Positions 54,992 through 64,000 of a DNA stretch of 64,000 bases are shown here, one piece after another. Every line of letters starts with the position of its first letter. Within the stretch, counting starts at the first letter, position 1. The translations under genes and the position numbers were made by a program. Source of the DNA: Lactuca virosa (taxonomy: Eukaryota > Streptophyta > Magnoliopsida > Asterales > Asteraceae). A model generated the notes under the pieces. The model did no database searches, was not told where the DNA came from, and saw only the letters and a list, made by a program, of their open reading frames with translations. The stretch is from contig CAKMRJ010005523.1 of the NCBI GenBank assembly GCA_928212115.1, positions 105,241,220 through 105,305,219 of the forward strand. The letters are read 5' to 3'.

Positions 54992-56268
54992 CGAGTCGTC
55001 TGTTGGCAAATTTTTCGGGAATTTGGCCAAAATTGAATTGGGATAATTACCAAAAACGTTTTTGACTGATAAAATTCAATTTTTTCAATATGGTATTGAT
55101 TATCCTAATACAATTGAAAGATAATTGTCAATAAATAAGATAATTACTTGTTTATATGATTAAATTAATTATTTGTATTTTTTATTTGAATTATGTTGGC
55201 TTAAATCAAAGATTAGGTCAAATTATGTGATAAAGATTAATTATATGATTAATTAATTATTTTTCAAATTTGATGTATAAGATGTTTTGAAAAGTTTCAA
55301 AACTTTCCCTCAAGTTTTGGAATTTAAATTTTTTGATTAATAGTTTTAATTTTGAAATATTTAAATTCTAAACCCTAGAATTTTACAAGTTTAAAATTCA
55401 AACCTTATACTATCATCATATTATAAGATTAATAATTATATATGTGTATAAGATAAAGCTAGTCTTATTGTTAGTAGGCCTCATTCATGAAGCCGATATA
55501 TAAGGGGGGGGGGGGGGTATAAGGTTAATGTCTATAAAATGGTGGTTTAATGGGTGTTCACTCTCACCCACCTCTTCCTTGAGTGGTGGAGGGTCGTTAG
55601 TCGAACGGGTAGGGCAGGGCAACTAATTCCTCATTAATAAGCATAATGATTTAATAAAGTAACTAAATGTATTTATAAATTCCCAATCTTAGTTACTTTA
55701 GGAAAAATGTGAAAATGTATGCTATTCCATGAAATGACACTTTGCACATTGCCAAGTCGTTAGTGGAGCTTGTGTGGTTAACCGGCACATGAATTTGGGA
55801 CTAGCAAGGGTGGCAAAGGGGTAGCTCGATGTTTATCATAGATCAATGGAGCGTGTGTGGTTAACCGACACATTGATTAGGTGGTAAATGACATCGAGAG
55901 TACCAAGTGCATTTGCATGGTTATTCACACCTTGTTTGTGATCCTCGGTATCCCCGTCACAAACTTGAAGGGCATAATCGAGATTTAAACATGCCATTGA
56001 AAAGTTCAATGAATCTCAAAAGAATCTCAAAAGAATCTCAAAAGAATCTAGGAATTTCAATTCATTTATAACTTAAAATTCTTTTTCGTTTTTCATGGTG
56101 GAAATTAGTACATCGTCATTTACCTACCTTCAAATTATTTGCAATTAGATTACGGCATCCCTCTTCTGAATTGTAAATAATTGTGTTGGGTCCTAGCCCT
56201 AATTTCTCATTTGGGTGTTTAATTGGGGATTATTGTCTAATCTAAACTTTGTTCCTTTTCTATTTCAT
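54992..56268 (+). other. Copia-3 leader
   Basis: No ORF of note. It shares the GTTAGTAGGCCTCATTC block, the twin GTGTGGTTAACCG motif (near 55768 and 55849) and the hairpin at 55934-55964 with copia-1. A G14 run lies at 55504-55517. The base pair before gag is AT where copia-1 has AG, so the acceptor appears lost. Confidence 0.65.
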
Positions 56269-57125
56269 ATGTATACTTCGAACAACAACAACGCTTCTGG
56301 CTCGACCCCTTCTGGCTCATTCTCACTCATGAACTTGTGTGGGAGGGTGATATTCAATGGTTCCAACTTTAATGATTGGATCCGCAACATTCGCATGGTC
56401 ACCCGCTACGAGGATAAATAGTATGTTCTCGACAAGGAGCTGAAAGAGGTCAACGTGAACACTACCGCTCCCGAAGAGATTGTTGCGTACGAAACTCATG
56501 AGCGAGATGCTATGAAGGTTCATTGCATCATGCTCGCAACAATTACTGTTGAACTCCAAAAGTCCTATGAGGACTACTACCCATACCAGATGCACCAAGA
56601 TTTGATGGAAAGGTACCATCAAAGTGCTAGGCAGGAAAGGTACGAGATCATCGTTGCGATGATCACTACCAAAATGAAGGATGGAGAGTCCATCACGGCC
56701 CACTTGTAGAAAATGCAGAGATATGTGGACCCTTGCTGAAGTTGAATGTCAACTTCAATGAGGAGCTGGCCATAGATATCATTCTACCCTCCTTGCCTCC
56801 CTGTTATGATTAGTTTCGTATGACTTATCATATGAACAAGAAGGAGGTCACTCTAAGCAAGCTTCAAGGCATGCTAAGGACTGCTGAGAGTAGTCTAAAA
56901 GGCAAATCTATTGCATCTACTCCTACTACTGCTGCCCCTATCTTGGCTATTGGGCAAGGAAAAGGAAAGAAGAGGAAGGCTCCTTATAAGAGCCACAGGG
57001 GAAAGTCTCACAATGGTACCTCTTCTAGTGGAACCAAAGTTGGTCCTGCTGCTCCCTCTTCCAACCCGAAGGATACAGAGTGCTTCTACTGCCACACAAA
57101 GGGCATCAGAAACGAAGCTGCCTGA
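56269..57125 (+). pseudogene. Copia-3 gag
   Basis: It is homologous along its length to copia-1 gag (LCGRVIFNGSNFNDWIRNIR, DYYPYQMHQDLMERYHQSA, SKLQGMLRTAESSLKG). Stops TAG at 56419 and 56707 stand where copia-1 has GAA and CAG respectively. A lost base near 56735 shifts the frame. The zinc knuckle starts CFYCHTKG and is then frameshifted by one missing base. Confidence 0.88.
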
Positions 57126-57756
57126 AGTATCTACAAGATATCAAGGACGGGAAGATAAAGCCCTCCTTCACAGGTATTTATACTATTCAATCTAATAACT
57201 CATCACATGCTATGTATTGGGTCCTTGATACAAGATGTGGTTTTCACATTTGTTCTGATTTGCAGCGTCTAAGAAGAAGTAGGGATGTGGAGCATGGGAA
57301 GATAAACTTGATCATGGGGAATAGGAAAGTGTCGCCTGTCACCAAGATTGGAGTTTAATCTTTAGTTCTTAGTAGTGGGTTAGGTTTATATTTGAATAAT
57401 TGTTGCTACTCGTTAGAAATGACACGAAACATTATTTCTTTTCATGGTTTGTATAAACAAGGTTTTATATTTTCGTTTAATAATGAAAATGGTTCTATTA
57501 ATGATTTCTTTAATGGTACTTTCTATTTTGAAGCATTTCCTTGTAATGGAATATATGAAACTGTGATGGTTGTAGACAACTTAGGAAATGATGTGTTGCA
57601 TATCGATTCTTCCAAATGTCTGGACAAAGCATGCTTGTGGTATTGTCTTCTTGGACATGTCAACAAGAAGCGCACAGCCCAACTCCAAAAGATGGAGTGT
57701 TGGAGTCATTCGACCTTAGGGACGATGACACGTGCGAGTCTTCTTTACTTGGAAAG
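57126..57756 (+). pseudogene. Copia-3 protease and GAG-pre-integrase, truncated
   Basis: The protease active site reads VLDTRCG, with arginine for the glycine of D-T-G. TAA follows KIGV at about 57357. The region continues CCYSLEMTRNIISFHGLYKQ, and the GAG-pre-integrase motif LWYCLLGHVNKKR has tyrosine for the expected histidine. A frameshift follows. The element is cut at 57756 by copia-4, so integrase and beyond lie outside the window. Confidence 0.85.
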
Positions 57757-58563
57757 TGTTGGATTAGGTGTCTAAGCCCATAACTATTTTGGTATGTACT
57801 TGAACCAATTGTGAGCATGGAACTTTTGGGTTGCCTTCACCATAGCAATTGATAGTATGGACTAAGGAGAAAGAGGATTAATTATGATTTATTGATATAT
57901 TATAAGAATAATATATTAAAGGAGAAATCATATTGTTTAATTAATATTAGTCAAGAATTAATTAAGAATTAATTTTGTGGCTAAAAGAGATTAATTAAAT
58001 AAAGGGGACTGTTATGCAAATCATTGATAGTTGCATAAATGGGCTAATGGACTCCATCGAGTTGGAGTGGACGAAATTTATGGGGGAACCCATAAGATTT
58101 CGTCCAAGGCCTCTAAGGAGGGAGTCCATGGGCTGCTTAAGGCCTAAGCAGTCAGATTAGGGTTTCCTGGTTGAAAACCCTAATAACATAAGTATAAAAG
58201 GAACCCTTGGCAAGCCAAAAACGTCCCTAACCTTCTAAGAGAAACCCTAGGGCGTTTTTGGTGCCTCCTCCCTCTCTCCTTGTTCATGTTCTTGCTTATG
58301 GTGTTTGTGACTCCATTAGAGGTGCAACATTTGAGGTACTAAGCTTTCAGAAGTCAAGAATAAGAGGATTTGAGATTGTTATTGCTATATAACAATTAAG
58401 GTAAGATCTAAACCCTATTCTTATGTTAATATCGATTATCATATGCTAGATCTAGGGTTTATGAGCTTTGGATGATTATTGCATGTTCATTAGACAAACT
58501 AGATCCAAAGCTTTAGGGTTTGCATGTACACCATAGGATTGTTGTAATGCTCAAAACCCATCA
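57757..58563 (+). mobile_element. Copia-4 5' LTR (807 bp)
   Basis: It begins TGTTGGATTAGG and ends CAAAACCCATCA. It is close to copia-3 and further from copia-1. TATAAAAG lies at 58193-58200. A donor-like TAAG/GTAAGA lies at 58401, the consensus plant 5' splice site. Confidence 0.9.
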
Positions 58564-58564
58564 G

Positions 58565-58577
58565 TGGTATCAGAGCC
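58565..58577 (+). other. Copia-4 primer binding site
   Basis: TGGTATCAGAGCC lies one base after the LTR end. Confidence 0.9.
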
Positions 58578-58659
58578 AAGGCTGTTTGTTTGATGTATTT
58601 GATATTTTACATGATTATTCAAAAGCTGGAAATCGAAATTTTGTGGATCTGGTGGTTGG

Positions 58660-58731
58660 ACTCGTTGAGTCCATATGTGAACTCGCCGAGTTCACTGGCA
58701 ACTCGACGAGTCCAATGTTAGCTCGACGAGT
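58660..58731. repeat. Four phased palindromes in the copia-4 leader
   Basis: ACTCGTTGAGT at 58660, ACTCGCCGAGT at 58681, ACTCGACGAGT at 58701 and GCTCGACGAGT at 58721, spaced 21, 20 and 20 bp. Confidence 0.93.
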
Positions 58732-60141
58732 CGGAGTATCAGATGCCAGATTTTTTGGGTTTTTGACCTATTTTGCCGTGGGTTTATTACCAAAAACGTT
58801 TTTTATTAATAAAATCCGATTTTTATTGATTTGGAGTGATTATACTTGCCAAAATAGAAGATAATTGTCAATTAATTAGATAATCATTGCTATATGTGAT
58901 AAACTTGATTTATTTGAATTATTTGATTGGATTATCTTGCCATAAAATTGAATTAGGTAAAATTTAGATAATTACCAATTATTTGATAATTAAATAATTT
59001 TGTAATTTGATCTAGAAAGTTTTGAAAAGTTTCAAAACTTGCCCTCAAGTTTTGGAATTTAAATTTTTGATTAAAAGTTTAATTTTGAAATATTTAAATT
59101 CTAAAACCCTAGTACTTCGAAAAGTTTCAAAAATGTACCTCTTGGTTTTGTAATTTAAAATTTAATTAAATAGCTTTAATTTTGAAATCTTAAATTAGAA
59201 CCTTGATGTTTTGAATAGTTCAAATTGCGCACTTATGGTTTTATTAAGTTAATTAAAATGTTTAATTAAAAGAGAAAATTAATAAAACCACCTAGTATTT
59301 TAAAAGTGTAAAATACACCCTTATACTATATATAAAATGTCTAGTATTATATATATATGAGTAAAGAGTCAGTCTTACCGTTAGTAGGCCTCATTCACGA
59401 AGCTGTTCTATAAGGGGTGTTTAAGGAAGCGACCTATAAAATGACCGCCATTGAGTATCCACTCTTACCCACCGCACTCTTGACTAGTGGAAGGTCGTTA
59501 GCCGAACGTGTAGGATAGGACGCAACCTTCCATTATAACTATAATAAAGTACAAAGTAACTAAATATTTTTATAAATTCCCAAATCTTAGTTACTTTAGG
59601 AAAAATGTGAAATTGATGCTATTCCATGAAATTACACTTTGTACCCTTGCCAAGACGTTAGTAGAGCATGTGTGGTTAACCGACATATTATTTTGAGTCT
59701 AGCGAAGGGGGCAAAGGGTGACTCGATGCTTGTCATAGATCAATGGAGCGTGTGTGGCTAACCGACACATTGATTAGGTGACTGTAACATTGTTGGTACC
59801 AAGTATATTTGCATGGTTATCCACACCTTGTTTGTGATCCTCGGCATCCCAGTCACAAAATTGAAGGGCATAATCGAGATTTAAACATGCCATTGAAAAG
59901 TTCAATGAATCTCACAAGATCTAGGAGTTTCAATTCATTTAAAACCTAATTTATCAATTTTCGTTTTTCATGGTGGAAATTGGTAAATCGTCATTTACCT
60001 ACCTTCCAATGTTTTGCATCTGGATTACGGCATCCCTCTTCCAAGTTGTAGAACATTGTGCTGGGTCCTAGCCTTAATATCTCATTTGGGTGTTTTATTA
60101 AGGACTCAATCAACTGACTTGAATTTTCTCCCGTTTTGTAG
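58732..60141 (+). other. Copia-4 leader, probable intron to the gag start
   Basis: It shares the same leader blocks: GTTAGTAGGCCTCATTC near 59380, GTGTGTGGTTAACCG-type motifs near 59678 and 59748, and the hairpin at 59831-59869. It ends CCGTTTTGTAG at 60141, a good 3' splice site. Paired with the donor at 58401, this gives an intron of about 1741 bp. Several AT-rich repeats of AAAAGTTTCAAAACTT type lie at 59025-59130. Confidence 0.55.
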
Positions 60142-60912
60142 ATTTCTGATTCTAACTATGGTCTTCCTAGATCCCTTGGAACAAGCTTTCCACATGAAGA
60201 TGATATTCCACGATATGATCGAGGAACAAGAGATCTCTCTTTACTTCCTCCACCTCCTCCTATTGTTCTCCCCGACCCACAAGTTCGAAGGCTTGAAAAG
60301 TTCAAAGGCACTCAAGCCCTATTGGAAAAAAGACACGAAGATGGAAAGTTTGTATGTGCTGATGTCTTGGACATGAAGTTGCATATTGATAGATTAGGAA
60401 TGTTGGGTGTCGATGTCTCAAGGAAGTTGGCTGTTGACTTGGTTCTTCAGTTACTTCCCGAATCATATAGTGAGTTCATTAGAGAGTACTATATGATGGA
60501 CCACGACGTGACCCTCATTGATTTGACTTATTTGCTTATTGTTGCTGAATCAACAATGATTTGGCGCACTGGTCAAGCAAATTTGTCTGGTAAATCGATA
60601 TCCTAACCTTCTATGGACAATGGCAACATTGGAGGTCTAGAATAATTTTCTCTGCGCAAGAGAAAGGCTGAATCTGAGATAGTCCCGTGTACCATTCCAA
60701 AAGAATCCTGCCAAAAGAGGGGGCATTGGTTACGAAGCTGCCCAAACTACCTGAGAGATCTAAGAGATGGGAGAGTCAAGATGTATGACTCTGCTTCAGG
60801 TAAAATCCACTATCTAACTCTATTAAGTTTTCTATTTTAGATTCTTAATACATGTTGTCATAAGATTACATTTTGATGTTTTGTAGGATCGAAGAAAAGA
60901 AAGGAAACTTAA
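60142..60912 (+). pseudogene. Copia-4 short gag with an internal intron
   Basis: The frame begins ATTTCTGATTCT right after the acceptor, where an ATG would be expected. The N-terminus (SDSNYGLPRSLGTSFPHEDD, then PPPPPIVLPDP) does not match copia-1 gag. From FVCADVLDMKLHIDRLG on, it matches the distal gag core (LAVDLVLQLLPESYSEFI, VTLIDLTYLLIVAEST). TAA at 60604 and TAA near 60643 interrupt it. The zinc knuckle is partial (SCQKRGHWLRSC). GT at 60800 and TGTAG at 60886 define an 87 bp intron. The last exon reads KKRKET and then stops. Confidence 0.7.
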
Positions 60913-61339
60913 GGGAAGAAGTGAGCTGAGTCTGATCGCGAAGAAATGGATTTCGATCGCATGATTCAATGATCGGATTTTTGGAGCTACTGCTTAGAGT
61001 TATGATAGATTTCTTAGGAATATGTAATAGCATAGTTTTCATTTGAATTTTCGTTGTAAGGACAAGTTTTCCGCACCTTTTTATAAATACAATAAATTTT
61101 GAGTTTTTTGTTATTTATATCCTTGCAATGTCTTTTGTGAAAATTGATGCTTGTGTATTTCTATTATGAGCAATATTAAGTGGATGTGATTCTTAGTTAT
61201 GTTATTTATGGTAGTGTCGTAATTTTCTAAGAAAGGAAAGAATCCCATCGCCCGAGTTTCAATTGGATAGAAACTTGGAATCACACAACTTGAATTATGT
61301 GATGTATGGAAATCTTGGTACTTAGGAAATTAAGACTAA
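60913..61339 (+). other. Copia-4 segment resembling a 3' untranslated region
   Basis: AT-rich, with ATAAATACAATAAATTTTG near 61083, which looks like a polyadenylation region. No ORF of note. Confidence 0.45.
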
Positions 61340-62100
61340 TTCCTTGTTCGCAGAAGTATGTGAGTCAAGTGAAAGACTAAAGGGTCTAGTACACCATGTT
61401 GTGTGCTGGTCGGGTCCACCATAAATAACAATGAAAGATATTCGTCATGTTTTACTAAAGGTTTAGTAAATATGGTTATGCTTATAAGATTAAGTGTAAT
61501 TCTGAAACATTGGAAAAGTTTCAATGTTTGGCAGAACGAATAAGAAGAATCAATTAGACAGAAAGATAAAAGTTTCTCTAATTTGAAAAAGATGGGAGAG
61601 TACTTTAGTATCATGTTTTATAATCGTCTCATTGATTATGAAAACCATATCACAATAATCCTCTAAGTAAATCTTAATGCACTAGTATGGCTAAGAAGAG
61701 GAATCAGGAATTGTTGAAGTGGTTAAATCAAAAGGTGAATCACCCTTCATGCCAAAATCAAGTCTTAGAGTCATACTCCAAGATTGTGACTTGAGTGACA
61801 CATCTTAAGAAGATTTAACACACTCATCAGATGTGGAGTAGAAAATTATGTTTCTTACTCTTGCACGTTTGAAATTGGTAAGTTGTGATGTCTTGGATAA
61901 GACAAAGATCAACTAAGACCAATGTGTGTAGTGTTTGTCTTGATAAGAATCCGCACTAACTCTTGAATATTTATTTGTCAAGAAATGTTTCTTGACAAGA
62001 GAATCTTATATGTCAAGAAGTCAGTGGGAGTCTAAATGATCTTGAAAAGGTTCAAGAACTAATCCAGAGTAAACCTATTAGACACTAGCACACGACTTGA
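61340..62100 (+). pseudogene. Copia-4 integrase relic
   Basis: Broken frames follow copia integrase order: ERLKGLVHHVVC where the family has HTDVCGP, then KYGYAYKIKCNSETLEKFQ, then MGEYFSIMFYNRLIDYE for the GGEYLS region. Further on, HQMWSRKLCFLLLHV resembles the MWTGKVPNL region, and SRSQWESK with DLEKVQELIQ resembles the end of integrase before reverse transcriptase. Catalytic residues are mostly lost. The match is by eye and low-identity, but the order of five blocks supports it. Confidence 0.5.
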
Positions 62101-62292
62101 GGTTTGTAACCTATCGTGTTGACACAAAATTTTGTTTCTCTGCGATTCCAGTTAAGTTAACTATGTATATGAGTTCTATGAGTTCTCATTTGACTACATA
62201 AAATCGAAGCACCTTGTTCAATGGAAAGTACATTGATGTATATAGGTGAGCTGCTTAACAAGCTAGAAGCAATAGTGGGCATCCGTGCTACC
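62101..62292. other. Copia-4 tail before the copia-5 insertion
   Basis: I recognise nothing coding in these 190 bp. Copia-5 inserted after GCTACC at 62292. Confidence 0.5.
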
Positions 62293-63054
62293 TGTTGGGT
62301 TTTGAGCATTCTAACACTCCTATGGTGTACATGCAACCCTAAATACCTTGGATCTATGTTTTCTCTATTATACATGCAAATATCAATTTTCCAAGGTATT
62401 GTTCTAACTAGCATAATATAAAGTACAAATAATATAAATTCTAGTAGAATGACATACCTCCTTGTTGGTGCTTGATTCCTTGGAGCTTAAGAGCCTAGTT
62501 CCCCAAGTGTGACACCTCAAATGGTTCACACAACATCATATGCACATGGAATAACTTAGAGAGAAATCATCACTTCATGAAATCGGCTTGCCCTCTATAT
62601 TCATTCATAGTGTCCGATTTTTGCACAAAATAAGATGCTTATATAGTTGTTACAATTAGGGTAAACCCTAATTGTCATGGCTTTCCATTTCCTTGGATCC
62701 ATGGGTTCAAATACACCATGGAGCATCCATGGAGCATCCTATGGGTTTTAGCCCAACTTGATAATACATGGAGCATTAGCCCACTATATAAGTATGGATG
62801 ATTTACACAATCAACCCATATATTTAATTAGTCTTCTTTTGATCACTTAATTAGTTCTAGATTAATTCTTGATCAATACTAATTAAATAATCTTATTAAC
62901 ATATTAGAACTTATAATATATTAATAAACCTTAAGTGTTATTTCTCTCATTTTAGTTTATCCAAATGCATGATGCCATGCAACCCAAATGGACCATGCCG
63001 GGTCGGGTCAAGTATATACCAATTATAGTTATGGACTTAGACACTAATCCAACA
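62293..63054 (-). mobile_element. Copia-5 3' LTR, copia-1 family, minus strand
   Basis: On the minus strand it runs from TGTTGGATTAGTGTC to CAAAACCCAACA, 762 bp. It shares the ATAACACTTA and TTAATATATTATAAG blocks with the copia-1 LTR. A polypurine tract follows on the right, so this is the 3' LTR and the body lies to the right, outside the window. Confidence 0.9.
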
Positions 63055-63067
63055 GTCTCCCACTTGG
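63055..63067 (-). other. Copia-5 polypurine tract
   Basis: GTCTCCCACTTGG is the reverse complement of the copia-1 tract CCAAGTGGGAGAC. Confidence 0.9.
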
Positions 63068-64000
63068 ATAAGTCTAATAACTATTATTGCAAGTACGCCT
63101 TCATAACCTGACCAACAATCGTAGCTCTTAAAAGCTGCTGCCGAACTCTGAACAAATCAATGACGCGTCCATTAGATAAGTGATCATATATTCCTCCATT
63201 CTAGATATCATATGGACTGAGACATGGATCATAATCATTCTCTCTGTCCATTTGTTGTTTCCCGATTTCCGATTTATGATGACTGACTAATTGAACAAGT
63301 CAAATCAGTCCAGGCCCGGCCGAGCACTTACATTTTGTCATCACTAAATCATCGAGGGGCCCACAGATATCGCTTTTATCCCTTTGAGGGTAAAAGGAAT
63401 GGATAAACTTCGACTCATATGCTTGTACTGACTACTTGTTGAATCATACATAAAGACACGTTTTATAACATCGAGTTACCAATGCGTTTTCGCGCAATCA
63501 ATGTATAACCAACTCATAGTCAACAACTCATATCTCTAGGTTTGAAGAATATAAGATATTATCGTCTCATAATTCACTCGTGATAAAATCCATGAAGTGA
63601 TTCAAATGAGCGTGCGTTGAATCCAATACTCAGAACTTATGAGCACTCATGAATGTTGTAGCAACCACTGCTATGTCTAATGCACATTAGACAAATCATA
63701 CAAGCCAAATTCATGACAGTCTTAAATCAATACCTACTTCCAACATATGACCGACTGTGGATAGTTTAAATAACTTAGTCATTCGGGAAGAACGACCTAG
63801 TTATTCTGGAAGTCAAAACATGCAAAGCGAAACACAAGAATAATATTAATCCTATATGGCCCCAACACTTTGAGTGTAAATAAAAAACATCTTTTATCTA
63901 AGCACCATCTTGATTACTCATTATTCATGTTTCGATTAATCAACTTAATACTTGAATTGAAACAATAGTCATGCCATGCTCCAAGCATGCACACTATGTT
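63068..64000 (-). mobile_element. Copia-5 3' untranslated region (continues past the edge)
   Basis: It is homologous to the copia-1 region 15329-16172 in reverse orientation, including TCATCGAGGGGCCC and CATCGAGTTACCAATGCG. No ORF. RNase H would be expected just beyond the right edge. Confidence 0.85.

Noticed and set aside
55504..55517. G14 run in the copia-3 leader as a structural signal
   Set aside because: Copia-1 and copia-4 have only four or five G at the same leader position, so this is probably slippage or an assembly error.
38634..58577. tRNA-gene signal from TGGTATCAGAGC strings
   Set aside because: Each sits directly after an LTR and is a primer binding site; no tRNA cloverleaf surrounds it.

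Overview
This is repeat-dense plant nuclear DNA. Ty1/copia and Ty3/gypsy elements, MULE-like and fold-back DNA elements, initiator-Met-type primer binding sites and a Tat-lineage gypsy element point to a dicot. The many ACTCGNCGAGT palindromes remind me of Lactuca-type Asteraceae repeats, but that is memory, not proof. I see no intact host gene. Every recognisable reading frame belongs to a transposable element and almost all are broken.

Layout. (1) 1-9196: a tandem array with a 1462 bp period. Each unit fuses a Ty3/gypsy reverse transcriptase-RNase H fragment to the first 425 bp of a Ty1/copia LTR. (2) 9197-16959: the copia element that supplies that LTR (copia-1). It has a TSD of AGATC and sits inside the RNase H of the gypsy element. 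(3) 16965-about 20090: the rest of that gypsy element (gypsy-1), with integrase, chromodomain-like end, polypurine tract and an LTR rich in phased palindromes. (4) 20108-26360: AT-rich DNA with a Harbinger-like transposase relic, a 1447 bp MULE-like element with a 9 bp TSD, and a second large fold-back. (5) 26366-36331: a complete but decayed Tat-type gypsy element on the minus strand (TSD TTAAC). It has an antisense gene relic and a 25 bp minisatellite. (6) 36624-50817: gypsy-2, with a polyprotein frame broken only by stop codons and an extra ORF before gag. That ORF is split by a young 3.6 kb non-autonomous LTR element on the minus strand (39682-43246, TSD TCAAT). (7) 51316-64000: a nest of copia elements. 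Copia-2 gag is split by a solo LTR (TSD CAAAC) and then interrupted by copia-3. Copia-3 is interrupted by copia-4, which is interrupted by a minus-strand copia-5 that runs off the right edge.

Nothing here works as a host pathway. Two things deserve follow-up. One is the chimeric array, in which each copy carries an LTR promoter pointing into the next copy. The other is a class of short CG-rich palindromes, usually 20-21 bp apart, shared by unrelated retrotransposon families. They lie next to TATA boxes in two gypsy LTRs and after the primer binding site in two copia leaders. The copia leaders also share a conserved hairpin, a twin motif and likely splice sites.

All alignments were made by eye. 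Percent identities, ages and family assignments are estimates.
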